The notes under the pieces: model-generated
Databases searched by the model: none
Seen by the model: the letters and a program-made list of their open reading frames with translations, nothing else
Told to the model about the DNA's origin: nothing
Shown here: piece by piece, positions 44,044-54,624 of the stretch
Layout of the letters: every line of letters begins with the position of its first letter
Numbering within the stretch: position 1 is the first letter of the stretch
Made by a program: the position numbers and the translations under genes
Source of the DNA: Vreelandella venusta
GTDB lineage: Bacteria > Pseudomonadota > Gammaproteobacteria > Pseudomonadales > Halomonadaceae
Reading direction: 5' to 3'
NCBI RefSeq assembly: GCF_007989605.1
Contig: NZ_BJUL01000011.1
Location: forward strand, 60,142 to 124,141
Length of the DNA: 64,000 nt

Positions 44044-44077
44044 ACTTCTGCTTTATGCCTCTTAAGGAGATTCCACC

Positions 44078-44503
44078 ATGGCAATTGAACGTACTCTTTC
44101 TATCATCAAGCCTGATGCCGTTGCTAAAAATGCGATTGGCGACATCATTTCTCGCTTTGAAAAAGCAGGCTTGAAAGTTGTTGCTGCGAAGATGGTTCAT
44201 CTTTCTGAAGAAAAAGCAGGCGGTTTCTACGCCGAGCATAAAGAGCGTCCTTTCTTTAAAGACCTGGTTGGCTTCATGACCTCTGGCCCGGTTGTTGTTC
44301 AGGTACTGGAAGGCGAAGGCGCTATTGCTAAAAACCGCGATCTGATGGGAGCTACTAACCCGAAAGAAGCGGCACCTGGCACTATCCGCGCTGACTTTGC
44401 GGAAACAATCGACGCCAACGCTGTCCATGGTTCTGATTCTCCGGAAAGCGCTGAGCGCGAAATTAGCTACTTCTTCGGTAACGACGAAATTTGCCCGCGC
44501 TAA
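44078..44503 (+). CDS. ndk: Nucleoside diphosphate kinase
   Basis: A 141-residue full-length enzyme that moves the gamma phosphate between nucleoside tri- and diphosphates through a phosphohistidine. The N-terminus is [18 protein letters not shown]. The active-site histidine is in [16 protein letters not shown] near residue 117. AAGGAG upstream. In Pseudomonas ndk follows iscX; here it follows iscA directly, marking the right edge of the missing isc segment. Confidence 0.98.
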   Translation: MAIERTLSIIKPDAVAKNAIGDIISRFEKAGLKVVAAKMVHLSEEKAGGFYAEHKERPFFKDLVGFMTSGPVVVQVLEGEGAIAKNRDLMGATNPKEAAPGTIRADFAETIDANAVHGSDSPESAEREISYFFGNDEICPR

Positions 44504-44546
44504 ACCAAGCGTGCCGCCGATTCAACATCCGTTGCCGGCCATTTTC

Positions 44547-44570
44547 GCGGGGGCTATGCCCCCGCCTTTT
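44547..44570 (+). terminator. Terminator after ndk
   Basis: The stem GCGGGGGC / GCCCCCGC (44547-44554 with 44558-44565), loop TAT, is followed by CTTTT. It ends 18 nt before the rlmN ATG. Confidence 0.85.
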
Positions 44571-44588
44571 CTCTGAACGCTGACCGCC

Positions 44589-45773
44589 ATGACCACTACC
44601 GTAGCTCAACATACGCCTGCCTCTTTTTCCTCGACCGAAAGCGAACCTGCCGCCACTAATGCGCCAGAGCGCCAGAACCTGCTGGGCATGTCTCGCGAGC
44701 AGATGGAAGACTTCTTTTTGTCGATTGGCGAAAAGAAGTTTCGCGCTGCTCAGCTAATGAAGTGGATTCACCAGGAAGGTAGCGATGATTTTGCTGCCAT
44801 GACGAATCTATCCAAACCGCTGCGTGAAAAACTGGCTCGGCTAGCGGAGATTCGTGGTCCTAGCGTTGTCTATGAAGGCACGTCCAACGACGGCACACGC
44901 AAGTGGGTTCTGGAAGTAGAAGATGGCAGCTACGTGGAAACGGTGCTGATTCCGGCGGAAAACGGTAAACGCCGGACGCTATGCGTCTCTTCCCAGGTAG
45001 GCTGTTCATTAGACTGCAGCTTTTGCTCAACGGGCAAACAAGGCTTTCAGCGCAACCTAACCGCTGCCGAAATTATCGGCCAAGTTTGGGTCGCCCAGCG
45101 TAGCGTAGGCCCGCGTCGCGATACTGCTAATCGCCCGGTGACTAACGTAGTCATGATGGGGATGGGTGAGCCACTGCTTAACTTTGATAACGTCGTGCCA
45201 GCGATGAAGCTGATGCTCGACGACAACGGCTACGGACTTTCCAAACGCCGCGTCACGCTTTCCACATCTGGCGTTGTGCCGATGATAGATAAGCTTGGCG
45301 ATGAGATCGACGTAAGCTTAGCCATTTCGTTGCACGCTTCTACTGATGAACTACGCAACGAGCTGGTACCGATCAACCGTAAATATAATATTCGCGCGCT
45401 GCTGGATGCCTGTCACCGTTACCTATCCAAATGCCCGGATAACCGTCAGGTTACCATCGAATATACGCTCATTAGAGATGTCAATGATCAGCAGGAGCAT
45501 GCCGAGCAACTGGCGGCGCTGTTAAAAGAACTGCCCTGCAAAATCAACCTAATACCGTTCAACCCGTTTCCTAACTCAGGCTACGAAAAGCCCTCACGCA
45601 ACCAAGTGATGCGCTTTCAGCAGTGGTTATACGACCTGGGCTATAACGCCACTGTACGCATTACCCGGGGCGATGATATCGACGCTGCTTGCGGCCAGCT
45701 GGTAGGAAAGGTGAAAGACCGCACTAAGCGAAGTGCGCGCTATATTCAGTCTGTACAGCTTGATGCGGACTAA
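44589..45773 (+). CDS. rlmN: 23S rRNA/tRNA adenine C2-methyltransferase RlmN
   Basis: A 394-residue radical SAM enzyme that methylates A2503 of 23S rRNA and A37 of some tRNAs. The cluster motif is [14 protein letters not shown] (C-x3-C-x2-C) near residues 138-151. The methyl-carrying cysteine is in [10 protein letters not shown] near the C-terminus. The [10 protein letters not shown] block lies near residue 190. The first ~30 residues are a variable Ser/Thr/Ala-rich extension. Confidence 0.97.
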   Translation: MTTTVAQHTPASFSSTESEPAATNAPERQNLLGMSREQMEDFFLSIGEKKFRAAQLMKWIHQEGSDDFAAMTNLSKPLREKLARLAEIRGPSVVYEGTSNDGTRKWVLEVEDGSYVETVLIPAENGKRRTLCVSSQVGCSLDCSFCSTGKQGFQRNLTAAEIIGQVWVAQRSVGPRRDTANRPVTNVVMMGMGEPLLNFDNVVPAMKLMLDDNGYGLSKRRVTLSTSGVVPMIDKLGDEIDVSLAISLHASTDELRNELVPINRKYNIRALLDACHRYLSKCPDNRQVTIEYTLIRDVNDQQEHAEQLAALLKELPCKINLIPFNPFPNSGYEKPSRNQVMRFQQWLYDLGYNATVRITRGDDIDAACGQLVGKVKDRTKRSARYIQSVQLDAD

Positions 45774-45880
45774 ACCACCGCTATCTTGACTTCCGTCGAG
45801 TGCGGCGCTTTGATGGACACGTTTTCAAACGGCCACAAGCGCCCAAGTTTGTCGGCTAACGACGCGTCTAATGGTCACTG

Positions 45881-45992
45881 CAAGATGGCTCTTGGAAGAT
45901 AGTACTTTGAAGACGGTTCGTGGAAGATGGCTCTTTGAAGACGGTTCGTGGAAGATAGTACTTTGAAGACGGTTCTTTGAAGACGGTTACTA
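45881..45992 (+). repeat. Eight 14-bp tandem repeats directly upstream of pilW
   Basis: Eight contiguous 14-bp units start at 45881, 45895, 45909, 45923, 45937, 45951, 45965 and 45979. Variants are GAAGATAGTACTTT (twice), GAAGACGGTTCGTG (twice), GAAGATGGCTCTTT, CAAGATGGCTCTTG, GAAGACGGTTCTTT and GAAGACGGTTACTA. The remnant CAAGAGGG (45993-46000) supplies the ribosome site for the ATG at 46006. A period of 14 breaks any reading frame, so the array is non-coding. Confidence 0.93.
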
Positions 45993-46005
45993 CAAGAGGG
46001 TGTAC

Positions 46006-46740
46006 ATGATCGGTCACCGCTGGCGGCTTTACCCATCCCGGGGTCACATGCTGTGTGTGCTAGTAAGCAGCATGTTGTTAGCTGGCTGTGCCACTTCAGA
46101 TAGCACGTCTTCGCAGGCAGGCGATGGCGCTGCAGACGCTTACACCCAGCTAGGCGTTGCTTACTTAGAACGCGACAACTTAACCCGCGCGCTCAGCGCG
46201 CTTGATCGTGCGCTTGAAATTAATCCACGCAACGCCGAGGCACTTCAGGCGCTTGCGCTGGTCTATCAACAGCAGAGTGAAAATGAGCTTGCAAATCGCT
46301 ATTTTCAGCAAGCGATTAACATAGCTCCCTCTTTAACACGTGCGCGTAATAATTACGCAGCGTTTTTATATCAGCAGGGGCAGTTCAACGCCGCTTGCGA
46401 ACAGTTAGAAATAGCATCTCATGATGCCCAATATGCCAATCGTGCCCAGCTATTTACTAATTTAGGGCAGTGTTATTTGGCAGCCGACAATATTGATGAA
46501 GCACGCAAACGCCTACTGCGTGCCGTGAGCATTGATCCACGTAGCCCGCGTGGATATTTATTATTAGCCGAACTTGAAGTTTCACAGGGCAATGATGGTC
46601 AAGCCTGGGAGCCGCTGCAGCGTTACTTGCAGCTGGCCGGGCAAGATCCAGTCGCGTTGGAAATGGCGATCGACATCGCCCACGCCCGTGGTGATCACGC
46701 TGCGGCTGCGAACTACCAACGCTTATTGAATATTGACTAA
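46006..46740 (+). CDS. pilW: Type IV pilus biogenesis lipoprotein PilW/PilF (TPR)
   Basis: A 244-residue lipoprotein. The signal peptide ends in lipobox LLAGC near residues 24-28, so it is anchored in the outer membrane. Residues about 40-235 hold five or six TPR motifs (AYTQLGVAYLERDNLTRALS, and AEALQALALVYQQQSENEL). PilW/PilF pilots assembly of the PilQ secretin. It sits in the conserved rlmN-pilW-rodZ-ispG-hisS order. ATG 46006 has AGAGG upstream, formed by the end of the 14-bp repeat array; an in-frame GTG at 46000 is less likely. Confidence 0.92.
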   Translation: MIGHRWRLYPSRGHMLCVLVSSMLLAGCATSDSTSSQAGDGAADAYTQLGVAYLERDNLTRALSALDRALEINPRNAEALQALALVYQQQSENELANRYFQQAINIAPSLTRARNNYAAFLYQQGQFNAACEQLEIASHDAQYANRAQLFTNLGQCYLAADNIDEARKRLLRAVSIDPRSPRGYLLLAELEVSQGNDGQAWEPLQRYLQLAGQDPVALEMAIDIAHARGDHAAAANYQRLLNID

Positions 46741-46779
46741 CGGTGCCCTGGCCACCTAATTATTGAAGGATGCTCAGCT

Positions 46780-47778
46780 ATGAGCGATACACAATCATAC
46801 GATAATGTTACGACCTCTAGCCCAACTGCCTCACCCGGCGAGCTTCTCTCACGTCAACGCGAAGCACTCGGCGTACCGCTTACCGATGCCGCACGGGCGC
46901 TTAATTTACGCCCGGCGGTTGTCGACGGTTTAGAACAAGATAACTACGAAGAAATCCCTGTTGCCGCTTATCGCCGGGGCTATTTACGTGCTTACGCCAA
47001 GTACCTAGGCATGGATGATCGTTTAGTGCTTGAGGCCTACCAAGCTAGCCATGGGAATACAGAGACAGATCGCCGAGTGACCCCTGTTTCAGTCACTCGG
47101 CCACCATCGCGTATTGGCGCATGGTTATTTAAGCTAGTCACCCTGCTCGTCATTGTTGCCTTAATTGCCGTCACGGTAATGTGGTGGCAAAGCCGTGGCG
47201 GCAGTGAGCCCCCCAGCATGGGGAGCAACCCTTCTCTAGAAGAAGGTGGTTCCAGCGATATGCCAGCCGACAATGCAACACCAGCGACGGAACAAACGCT
47301 GGTTGCCACACCTCAGCTATCTAACAGTGCCCCCGCACAACAAACCGGCACAGCCGAGGGAGTCGATGAGGGAGCGGCTAACGCCGCAACGGCTGCCATT
47401 GAGTCAGCCTCTGAGTCGCCTACGTCTGCCGAAGAGACACAAGCTGCTGAGCTAACCTCTACCGATACCGCTGAACAAACAGATACCGCCGCTGATAGTG
47501 AAGACACCACGACCGAAACAGTGCCAGCCAAAAACCCGAACCTGCTTGAACTTACGTTTAACGAGCAGTCGTGGACTGAAATCTTTGATGCCAATAACCA
47601 ACGGGTGTTCGTTGGTCTGCAAACGCCTGGTACCACAGCAAGTGTTGAGGGCGAACCGCCTTTTCGTTTAACTATCGGCAATGCCACCGGCGTAGAGCTG
47701 CGCTATGAAGGCGAGGACGTTAACCTTGTCCAGCGCGCCGGTGCCAATAACGTTGCCCGCTTTACATTGGGAGAGTGA
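46780..47778 (+). CDS. rodZ: Cytoskeletal/cell-shape protein RodZ
   Basis: A 332-residue protein. An N-terminal Cro-like helix-turn-helix spans residues about 20-90 ([20 protein letters not shown], with [19 protein letters not shown]). It is followed by one transmembrane helix ([18 protein letters not shown] near 120). A low-complexity Thr/Ala/Glu-rich periplasmic linker comes next, then the DUF4115-type beta domain ([18 protein letters not shown] near 270). RodZ links MreB to the cell-wall elongation machinery. Confidence 0.94.
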   Translation: MSDTQSYDNVTTSSPTASPGELLSRQREALGVPLTDAARALNLRPAVVDGLEQDNYEEIPVAAYRRGYLRAYAKYLGMDDRLVLEAYQASHGNTETDRRVTPVSVTRPPSRIGAWLFKLVTLLVIVALIAVTVMWWQSRGGSEPPSMGSNPSLEEGGSSDMPADNATPATEQTLVATPQLSNSAPAQQTGTAEGVDEGAANAATAAIESASESPTSAEETQAAELTSTDTAEQTDTAADSEDTTTETVPAKNPNLLELTFNEQSWTEIFDANNQRVFVGLQTPGTTASVEGEPPFRLTIGNATGVELRYEGEDVNLVQRAGANNVARFTLGE

Positions 47779-47786
47779 CCCGTCTT

Positions 47787-48902
47787 ATGCACGCCCCTTC
47801 TCCGATTAAACGCCGCTTCTCGCGTCAAATTCACGTTGGCAATGTGGCCGTAGGTGGTAATGCACCTATTGCTGTTCAGAGTATGACCAACACCAATACG
47901 CTGGATGTTGATGCCACCGTGGCACAAATTCAGCAGTTAGAAACCGCGGGAGCCGATATCGTCCGCGTTTCAGTACCCGATATGGACGCCGCTGAAAGCT
48001 TTGGCAAAATTAAGCAGCGGGTCGATGTCCCACTGGTGGCAGACATTCATTTTGACTACAAAATTGCCCTGCGTGTCGCCGAATTAGGTGTCGACTGCTT
48101 GCGTATTAACCCAGGTAACATTGGCCGCGAAGATCGCGTTCGTGCGGTGGTTAATGCTGCCCGCGATAACGGCATACCGATTCGTATTGGTGTCAATGCC
48201 GGGTCGCTAGAGAAAGATCTTCAGAAAAAGTATGGCGAGCCCACTCCCGCAGCGTTAGTGGAGTCGGCCATGCGCCATATTGATTACCTGGACCGGCTTG
48301 ATTTTCAAGAATTTAAAGTCAGCGTTAAAGCCTCAGATGTGTTTATGGCGGTAGCAGCGTACCGCGATCTGGCTACCCGTATCGAGCAGCCACTCCATCT
48401 AGGCATTACCGAAGCTGGCGGCCTGCGTTCGGGTACGGTGAAGTCGTCGATTGGCCTTGGCATGCTGCTAATGGATGGCATTGGCGACACGATTCGCGTA
48501 TCGCTCGCCGCCGATCCGGTAGAAGAAATCAAAGTCGGCTTTGACATGCTTAAAAGCCTAAGACTGCGAGCCAAAGGCATTAATTTTATTGCCTGCCCCA
48601 GTTGCTCACGGCAAAATTTTGATGTTATCAGCACCATGAACCAGCTAGAAGAGCGGCTTGAAGACGTCATGACCCCACTGGACGTGTCGGTAATTGGATG
48701 CGTCGTTAATGGCCCGGGTGAAGCGAAAGAAACCGATATTGGCCTAACCGGTGGCTCTCCTGCCAATTTGGTTTACATCGATGGCAAGCCCGCTAGCAAG
48801 CTGCGTAACGATCACCTGGTGGATGACCTGGAAAAGCTAATCCGCGAGAAAGTTCGCCAAAAACAGCAGCAAGAAGACGACATGATTGCTCGTAGCATTT
48901 AA
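47787..48902 (+). CDS. ispG: 4-hydroxy-3-methylbut-2-enyl diphosphate synthase
   Basis: A 371-residue [4Fe-4S] enzyme of the MEP isoprenoid pathway. The N-terminus is [19 protein letters not shown], then [11 protein letters not shown]. The cluster cysteines lie in [10 protein letters not shown] and [10 protein letters not shown] in the C-terminal part. Start at ATG 47787 follows the family; an in-frame GTG at 47775 would overlap the rodZ stop (GTGA). Its cluster must be built although the local isc operon lacks IscU. Confidence 0.96.
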   Translation: MHAPSPIKRRFSRQIHVGNVAVGGNAPIAVQSMTNTNTLDVDATVAQIQQLETAGADIVRVSVPDMDAAESFGKIKQRVDVPLVADIHFDYKIALRVAELGVDCLRINPGNIGREDRVRAVVNAARDNGIPIRIGVNAGSLEKDLQKKYGEPTPAALVESAMRHIDYLDRLDFQEFKVSVKASDVFMAVAAYRDLATRIEQPLHLGITEAGGLRSGTVKSSIGLGMLLMDGIGDTIRVSLAADPVEEIKVGFDMLKSLRLRAKGINFIACPSCSRQNFDVISTMNQLEERLEDVMTPLDVSVIGCVVNGPGEAKETDIGLTGGSPANLVYIDGKPASKLRNDHLVDDLEKLIREKVRQKQQQEDDMIARSI

Positions 48903-48987
48903 AAAGCCGAGCAAGTGATACCCAACCTGGGCGGGCATAAGCTTTCTTCTCCCGCCTCAGCGTTGTCTCCCATACAAGGAGTTTTCA

Positions 48988-50283
48988 TTGAGCAAGTCCG
49001 CCGCAAAAAAAATTCAAGCTATCCGTGGTATGAATGACTTATTGCCCAGCGAAAGCCCCCGCTGGCAATTTTTTGAAGCCAAAGTGCGTCAGCTGATGCA
49101 TCGCTATGGCTTTGATGAAATGCGTACGCCCATTGTTGAACAGACGGCGCTATTTGCTCGCTCTATTGGTGAAGTCACCGACATTGTCGAAAAAGAGATG
49201 TACACCTTCGATGACCGCAACGGTGACAGCCTCACGCTGAGGCCCGAAGGTACGGCTAGCTGTGTACGGGCAGCGATGGAACATGGCCTGCTGCATAACC
49301 AAACGCAACGGTTATGGTATCAAGGCCCGATGTTCCGCCACGAGCGTCCGCAAAAAGGCCGCTATCGCCAATTTCATCAGGTAGGCGTAGAAACGTACGG
49401 CTTTGATGGACCGGATATCGACGCGGAAGTCATTCTGCTTTCAGCGCGCCTATGGCAAGAGCTAGGCTTACTGGAACATGTAACGCTAGAGCTTAACTCC
49501 CTAGGCTCCACAGAGGCGCGCGCGGCCTATCGCGATAAACTCGTCGCTTATTTTGACCAGCATCACGACGTCCTTGATGATGACTCCAAGCGTCGCCTCA
49601 CCAGCAACCCACTGCGCATATTGGATTCCAAGAATCCAGCGATGGCGGAAATGCTCAACGGTGCGCCGCAGTTGATGGATCATTTGGACGATGAGTCGCG
49701 GACACATTTTGAACAACTCAAAGCAATGCTGGATGCAGCAGGCATTAATTACGTTGTTAACCCACGTTTGGTACGCGGTCTTGATTACTACTGCCGTACG
49801 GTATTTGAGTGGACAACCACGGCCCTAGGCAGCCAAGGCACGGTATGTGCAGGCGGTCGCTACGATGGCCTAGTCGAACAGCTAGGCGGAAAGCCCACGC
49901 CAGCGGTCGGTTTTGCCATGGGTATCGAGCGCTTAATATTACTGCTGGAAACATTAGAGCTGATTCCAGAAGAAGCGCTAGGTGGCTGCGATGTTTATCT
50001 GCTACCCATGGATGACAACGCTACTATTGTCGCCCTCACCCTGGCTGAAAAACTACGTAGTGAGCTGCCAACCCTTAGGTTGCAGTTACACTGTGGTGGC
50101 GGCAGTTTTAAAAGCCGTATGAAAAAAGCGGACAAAAGCAACGCACCGATTGCCGTCTTATTGGGCGAAGATGAGCTAGCAGAGCAAGCCGTAACGCTTA
50201 AGTTCCTGCGTGATGATCGCGAACAGTTGCGCGTGTCTCAGGCTGAGCTCAGCGCGACACTGCAAAACCTAGTGCCCCACTAA
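48988..50283 (+). CDS. hisS: Histidyl-tRNA synthetase
   Basis: A 431-residue class II aminoacyl-tRNA synthetase. Motif 2 is in [21 protein letters not shown] near residues 113-133. The histidine-specific blocks are [15 protein letters not shown] and CAGGRYDGL near residues 257-290. Motif 3 is in [10 protein letters not shown]. The start codon is TTG 48988, supported by AAGGAG at 48976-48981 with 6-nt spacing and by the N-terminus [19 protein letters not shown]; there is no suitable ATG. Confidence 0.96.
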   Translation: MSKSAAKKIQAIRGMNDLLPSESPRWQFFEAKVRQLMHRYGFDEMRTPIVEQTALFARSIGEVTDIVEKEMYTFDDRNGDSLTLRPEGTASCVRAAMEHGLLHNQTQRLWYQGPMFRHERPQKGRYRQFHQVGVETYGFDGPDIDAEVILLSARLWQELGLLEHVTLELNSLGSTEARAAYRDKLVAYFDQHHDVLDDDSKRRLTSNPLRILDSKNPAMAEMLNGAPQLMDHLDDESRTHFEQLKAMLDAAGINYVVNPRLVRGLDYYCRTVFEWTTTALGSQGTVCAGGRYDGLVEQLGGKPTPAVGFAMGIERLILLLETLELIPEEALGGCDVYLLPMDDNATIVALTLAEKLRSELPTLRLQLHCGGGSFKSRMKKADKSNAPIAVLLGEDELAEQAVTLKFLRDDREQLRVSQAELSATLQNLVPH

Positions 50284-50317
50284 CTTAACTGCCTACTCTC
50301 TGGCAGACGAACACTCG

Positions 50318-50337
50318 CCAGCCGCCCCTGCGGCTGG
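50318..50337 (+). other. GC-rich hairpin before yfgM
   Basis: CCAGCCGC / GCGGCTGG (50318-50325 with 50330-50337), loop CCCT, lies 22 nt before the GTG start. No T-run follows, so it is a leader structure between hisS and yfgM. Confidence 0.45.
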
Positions 50338-50359
50338 GCTAAAGAACAGGAGGCCGCCC

Positions 50360-51019
50360 GTGGCGGAGCTGAGAAGCGAAGAAGAACAGCTAGAGGTAAT
50401 TAAACGCTGGTGGAAAGAGAACGGAACCTCTCTCATAGCAGGGGCTGTTCTTGCTGCGGCGGGTGTGTTTGGCTGGAATGCATGGCAAAACTATCAAGAA
50501 GGCCAGGCAGAAGCCGCCTCCGTGCGTTATCAGCAACTCGTCAACATGACCGCGGGTAACACTTTGGCGGATGATCAGTTAGCCAATGCCCGTGAGCTCA
50601 TTGATGACATCACCAGTGACCATGGCGATACCCTCTACGCTGAGCTAGCACAGCTGCTAGGAGCACGTTTAGCCGTTCAACAAGGTGATCTTGAGGCCGC
50701 GAAAAGTGCCCTTGAGAACGTGGCTGGCGACTCCTCTCGGCGCTATGTGAAAAGTCTCGCATGGTTGAGATTAGCGCGTATTGAAATTGCCAACGGCGAT
50801 CCACAAGCCGCCTTGAGCTTGTTAGATGAGTCGATTAGCGATGCCCTGGCAGCTCAGCGGGCCAATGTTCGCGGCGACGCTTACGCGGCGCTAGACCAAA
50901 CAGAACAAGCGCGAGATGCTTGGCAAACTGCGCTTGAACTGGCCCAAACCCAGAATCAGGCGCTTTACGGCGTACAGCTCAAGCTTGACGATCTCGGCGT
51001 CGAAGAGGTGACACAATGA
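50360..51019 (+). CDS. yfgM: YfgM family membrane-anchored TPR chaperone
   Basis: A 219-residue protein. The N-terminal membrane anchor is TSLIAGAVLAAAGVFGWNAW (near residues 19-38), with a periplasmic TPR-like domain after it. E. coli YfgM works with PpiD at the Sec translocon. The start is GTG 50360 with AGGAGG upstream. It ends in an ATGA overlap with bamB. Confidence 0.9.
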   Translation: MAELRSEEEQLEVIKRWWKENGTSLIAGAVLAAAGVFGWNAWQNYQEGQAEAASVRYQQLVNMTAGNTLADDQLANARELIDDITSDHGDTLYAELAQLLGARLAVQQGDLEAAKSALENVAGDSSRRYVKSLAWLRLARIEIANGDPQAALSLLDESISDALAAQRANVRGDAYAALDQTEQARDAWQTALELAQTQNQALYGVQLKLDDLGVEEVTQ

Positions 51020-52200
51020 TCATGACCAGTCTTCCCAAATCGCTACTTTCAAAGCCGTCTGTGCGCATTACCGTTGGCGCTGTTGCACTCGCCTTGCTAG
51101 CAGGCTGTGCCAGTAAAGGCGAACCGGCTGACTCGCCTAAAGAGCTGCGTAGTTTTACAGCAACCTCAACGCTTGATGAGGTATGGGACAGAGACGTAGG
51201 CGATGGTCTTGGTCGTGCCCGCTACCCCATTGCTCCGGCTCGCGAAGGCGACAGCGTATTTGCTGCGGATGCCAATGGATTGGTCGCCGCCTTTAACGCC
51301 AATAACGGCAACCGTGAGTGGGAAATCGAGCTGGATACGCCTATCTCAAGCGCGCTTAACGCTATTGCAGGTCAGGTTTATTTAGGCACTCGTAACGGAG
51401 AAGTTATTTCCCTGGATCAGCGCGACGGCAGTGTCAATTGGCGCTCACGGGTTTCCAGTGAAGTGCTGGCAGCACCTCAAGCGAATCAGCAGCTACTACT
51501 GGTGCAGAGCGTTGACGGCCAAATTACCGCGCTCGATCGCGTCACTGGCGAAGAGCGTTGGGTATACGCTAGCCCCCAACCGGCGCTCACCCTTCGGGGT
51601 ACCGGCACGCCAATGGTCATTGATCCTGTAAGCTTTGTTGGCTTTGCTAACGGACGACTAGCAACATTAGATAACCGCAATGGTCAGCCACTGTGGGAAT
51701 TACAAATTGCGACTCCCCGCGGACGTAGCGACGTCGACAGGTTGGTTGATCTTGCCGGCCAGCCGGTAGTAACTCCCGACGGTCGACTCTTCGTTACTAG
51801 CTATAACGGTAGCGTTGTCGCTTTGGAAGCAACCCGCGGTGGCGTTCTATGGGAAAGCAACATATCTAGCCGCCATACGCCTATTTTGGTAGGTAATATT
51901 CTGCTAGTCGTCACTGATGATAGCCACGTCGTAGGCCTGAATGCCGACAATGGACAGGAAGTGTGGCGTAACGATGATCTGGAAGACCGTCGTTTAACCG
52001 CCCCTGCGTTTGCAAATGGCCGCGTGGTGGTCGGTGACTTCGAAGGCTACGTTCATCTACTTGATGCCCGCGAAGGCACCATAGTAGGCCGTACGCGCGT
52101 GCATAAATCTGGCATTAGCGTGCGTCCTGCCACTGAAGGCAGCACCATTCATGTCCAGGCCAATAATGGTCGCCTGGAAACCCTGGAAGTAACTCCATGA
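51016..52200 (+). CDS. bamB: Outer membrane assembly lipoprotein BamB
   Basis: A 394-residue lipoprotein with lipobox LALLAGC near residues 26-32. An eight-bladed beta-propeller follows, built of PQQ-like repeats (for example [39 protein letters not shown] and [11 protein letters not shown]). It helps BamA insert outer-membrane proteins. It starts in an ATGA overlap with yfgM and ends in an ATGA overlap with der. Confidence 0.95.
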   Translation: MIMTSLPKSLLSKPSVRITVGAVALALLAGCASKGEPADSPKELRSFTATSTLDEVWDRDVGDGLGRARYPIAPAREGDSVFAADANGLVAAFNANNGNREWEIELDTPISSALNAIAGQVYLGTRNGEVISLDQRDGSVNWRSRVSSEVLAAPQANQQLLLVQSVDGQITALDRVTGEERWVYASPQPALTLRGTGTPMVIDPVSFVGFANGRLATLDNRNGQPLWELQIATPRGRSDVDRLVDLAGQPVVTPDGRLFVTSYNGSVVALEATRGGVLWESNISSRHTPILVGNILLVVTDDSHVVGLNADNGQEVWRNDDLEDRRLTAPAFANGRVVVGDFEGYVHLLDAREGTIVGRTRVHKSGISVRPATEGSTIHVQANNGRLETLEVTP

Positions 52201-53600
52201 CACCCGTCATTGCTTTAGTCGGTCGGCCCAATGTGGGCAAATCGACGTTGTTTAACCGCCTAACCCGCTCACGCGATGCGCTCGTAGCGGACTTTCCTGG
52301 CCTTACCCGCGACCGTAAATACGGAAACGGAATGCTCGGCGGCAAAGCGTATACGGTGATTGATACCGGCGGTATCAGCGGTGATGAAGAAGGGATTGAT
52401 GCGGCAATGGCCGAGCAGTCCCTGGCCGCAATTGATGAAGCCGATATTGTACTGTTCTTAGTAGATGCTCGCGCGGGGCTTAACGTGGCAGATGAAGCCA
52501 TTGCGAATCACCTGCGCGTTAATCAGAAAAAAACCTGGCTGGTGGTCAACAAGACCGATGGGCTGGAAGAGCATTCGGCCATGGCCGACTTCTGGACCTT
52601 AGGGCTTGGCGACCCATGGCCTATTGCTGCCGCCCATGGCCGCAATGTCTCACTGCTTATTGACACAGTGCTGGAGCCGTTTCCAGAACGCGATCCTAGC
52701 ATTCCTGGGGATACGGGCACCAAAGGCATTCGCATTGGCGTTATTGGCCGTCCCAATGTGGGCAAATCCACACTGGTTAATCGGCTGCTGGGCGAAGAGC
52801 GCGTTGTGGTATTTGATGAGGCAGGCACGACCCGCGATGCGATTGAAATCCCGTTCGAGCGTCGTGGCAAGCCTTACGTATTGGTTGATACTGCAGGCAT
52901 TCGGCGACGTAAAAACGTGCGCGAGATTGCTGAAAAGTTTTCCATTATCAAAACCCTTGATGCAATCAAAGAGTGTCATGTCGCGGTCATGGTACTGGAT
53001 GCGCGCAGCGGTTTAGTTGAGCAAGATCTTCACCTGCTAGATTACGTGCTAACCACTGGCCGCGCGTTAGTACTGGCCGTCAATAAGTGGGACGGACTGG
53101 AAAGCGAAGCGAAAGAGAAAATGCGCGCAGAAATTAAGCGCCGCTTGGGCTTTGCCGAGTATGCCGAGATGCATTTTATCTCCGCCCTACACGGCACCGC
53201 TGTGGGTGATCTTTATCCTTCGATCGAACGAGCCTTCAATGCTGCGAACGCTCACTGGTCGACTAACCGATTGACCACGCTGCTCCAAGATGCGGTCAGC
53301 CAGCACCCGCCGCCCATGGTTAACGGCCGGCGCATCAAACTGCGCATGGCACACCAAGGTGGTAGCAATCCGCCTATTATCGTCGTGCATGGCAACCAGA
53401 CTGACTCATTGCCGGAAGCCTATCGCCGCTATCTAACCAACACCTTCCGTAAAGTGTTGAAGGTTCGCGGCACACCAATGCGCTTTGAGTTCCGCTCGGG
53501 TAGCAACCCGTTTGACCACATGGCCGGGGCAAGCGATAAAGAGAAAGCCAAAAAACGCGAGCTTAACCGCACTAAAGAAGCACGTAAAAGCCGCCGTTGA
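52197..53600 (+). CDS. der: GTPase Der (EngA), ribosome assembly
   Basis: A 467-residue double GTPase needed for 50S subunit maturation. Two P-loops are visible, [14 protein letters not shown] (residue about 8) and [14 protein letters not shown] (about 184). Both G3 motifs are present (DTGG and DTAG), as are both G4 motifs (NKTD and NKWD). The C-terminal KH-like domain contains [15 protein letters not shown], and a basic tail follows. It ends the hisS-yfgM-bamB-der transcription unit at a strong terminator. Confidence 0.97.
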   Translation: MTPVIALVGRPNVGKSTLFNRLTRSRDALVADFPGLTRDRKYGNGMLGGKAYTVIDTGGISGDEEGIDAAMAEQSLAAIDEADIVLFLVDARAGLNVADEAIANHLRVNQKKTWLVVNKTDGLEEHSAMADFWTLGLGDPWPIAAAHGRNVSLLIDTVLEPFPERDPSIPGDTGTKGIRIGVIGRPNVGKSTLVNRLLGEERVVVFDEAGTTRDAIEIPFERRGKPYVLVDTAGIRRRKNVREIAEKFSIIKTLDAIKECHVAVMVLDARSGLVEQDLHLLDYVLTTGRALVLAVNKWDGLESEAKEKMRAEIKRRLGFAEYAEMHFISALHGTAVGDLYPSIERAFNAANAHWSTNRLTTLLQDAVSQHPPPMVNGRRIKLRMAHQGGSNPPIIVVHGNQTDSLPEAYRRYLTNTFRKVLKVRGTPMRFEFRSGSNPFDHMAGASDKEKAKKRELNRTKEARKSRR

Positions 53601-53620
53601 GGTTAACTCATTGATCTATC

Positions 53621-53656
53621 AAACGCCTGCTGACTCTGATCAGCAGGCGTTTTTTT
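53621..53656. terminator. Terminator between der and the convergent ATPase gene
   Basis: The stem AAACGCCTGCTGA / TCAGCAGGCGTTT (53621-53633 with 53640-53652) has a 6-nt loop and seven T. It can serve der, and in reverse the minus-strand gene, whose stop is at 53655. Confidence 0.92.
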
Positions 53657-54527
53657 AATCAGCTTTTTGATGAAGCCGTTTGCGGCCCACCCACTGGGCT
53701 GCAAACTGCCAAGCCGTTCGGCCACTACGCCCTCCTCTTAGCGTGGCAAAACGAACCGCTTCTGCGCGTGCAGCATCACTCCAATCCTGCTTATCACCAA
53801 TACGAGTTACCCAGTGCTCACAAACCTCTAAGTAAGTCGCCTGGCTGAAAGGATGAAAACCTAACCATAAGCCGAAGCGATCCGACAGCGAGATTTTTTC
53901 CTCAACAGCGTCACCGTGATGCAGCTCTTCACCGACAAGACGCGTACCGCTATTGTCATCCATGGATTCCGGCAATAAATGGCGGCGGTTAGAAGTGGCA
54001 TACAACAAAACGTTTTCCGGCGGCCCCGTTAAAGCGCCGTCTAAGACGCTTTTTAGCGCCTTGTAAGCATCATCATTACCTTCAAACGAAAGATCGTCGC
54101 AATACACCACGAAACGATGTGGCGTATCGCGCAGCTGCTCTACCAATATCGGCAGACTACCCAAATCGTGGCGATCCACTTGAATCAAGCGCAGCCCGTC
54201 ATCCGCCAGTGAGTTAAGCAGCGCGCGGACTACCGATGACTTCCCGCTGCCACGTGATCCCCACAGTAAGCCATGGTTAGCAGGTAGCCCCTGCAAAAAC
54301 GCACGAGTGTTATCGACTAAGGCTAATTTTTGACGCTCGATGCCGAGCAGGTCATCCAGTGTCATCGTGTCGCGCGGTGGCACGGGAACCAAGCGACCAC
54401 CTAACGGATGGCGCTGCCAAATAGCCGCTACATGCTTATCCCAATCCACTTGGGTCGGCGCAGGCGGCAACCAATGTTCTACGTGGTCCAGCAACCGCGT
54501 TAAGCGGTGGCTCAATTCAGCATCCAT
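53655..54527 (-). CDS. DUF815-type AAA ATPase
   Basis: A 290-residue P-loop ATPase. The Walker A motif is GSRGSGKSS near residues 94-102. The Walker B motif is FVVYCDDLSFE near 136-146. A sensor-type ATSNRRHLLP lies near 176-185, and the helical C-terminal lid is ADEAVRFATLRGGRSGRTAW-like. It matches the widespread DUF815 family of uncharacterised cytoplasmic ATPases. Neighbours (der, M48 protease) give no clear functional clue. Confidence 0.85.
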   Translation of the reverse strand: MDAELSHRLTRLLDHVEHWLPPAPTQVDWDKHVAAIWQRHPLGGRLVPVPPRDTMTLDDLLGIERQKLALVDNTRAFLQGLPANHGLLWGSRGSGKSSVVRALLNSLADDGLRLIQVDRHDLGSLPILVEQLRDTPHRFVVYCDDLSFEGNDDAYKALKSVLDGALTGPPENVLLYATSNRRHLLPESMDDNSGTRLVGEELHHGDAVEEKISLSDRFGLWLGFHPFSQATYLEVCEHWVTRIGDKQDWSDAARAEAVRFATLRGGRSGRTAWQFAAQWVGRKRLHQKAD

Positions 54528-54624
54528 GATTGTCCTCAGAGTGCGTTATGATATGAGTTGATTTACCACTGACAGTGGTTATCTTGTGTGCAAAGATCCC
54601 TACTCGTCTATAAGGAAACTGCCT

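Noticed and set aside
45881..46000. CRISPR array
   Set aside because: The units are contiguous 14-mers without spacers and no cas genes are present.
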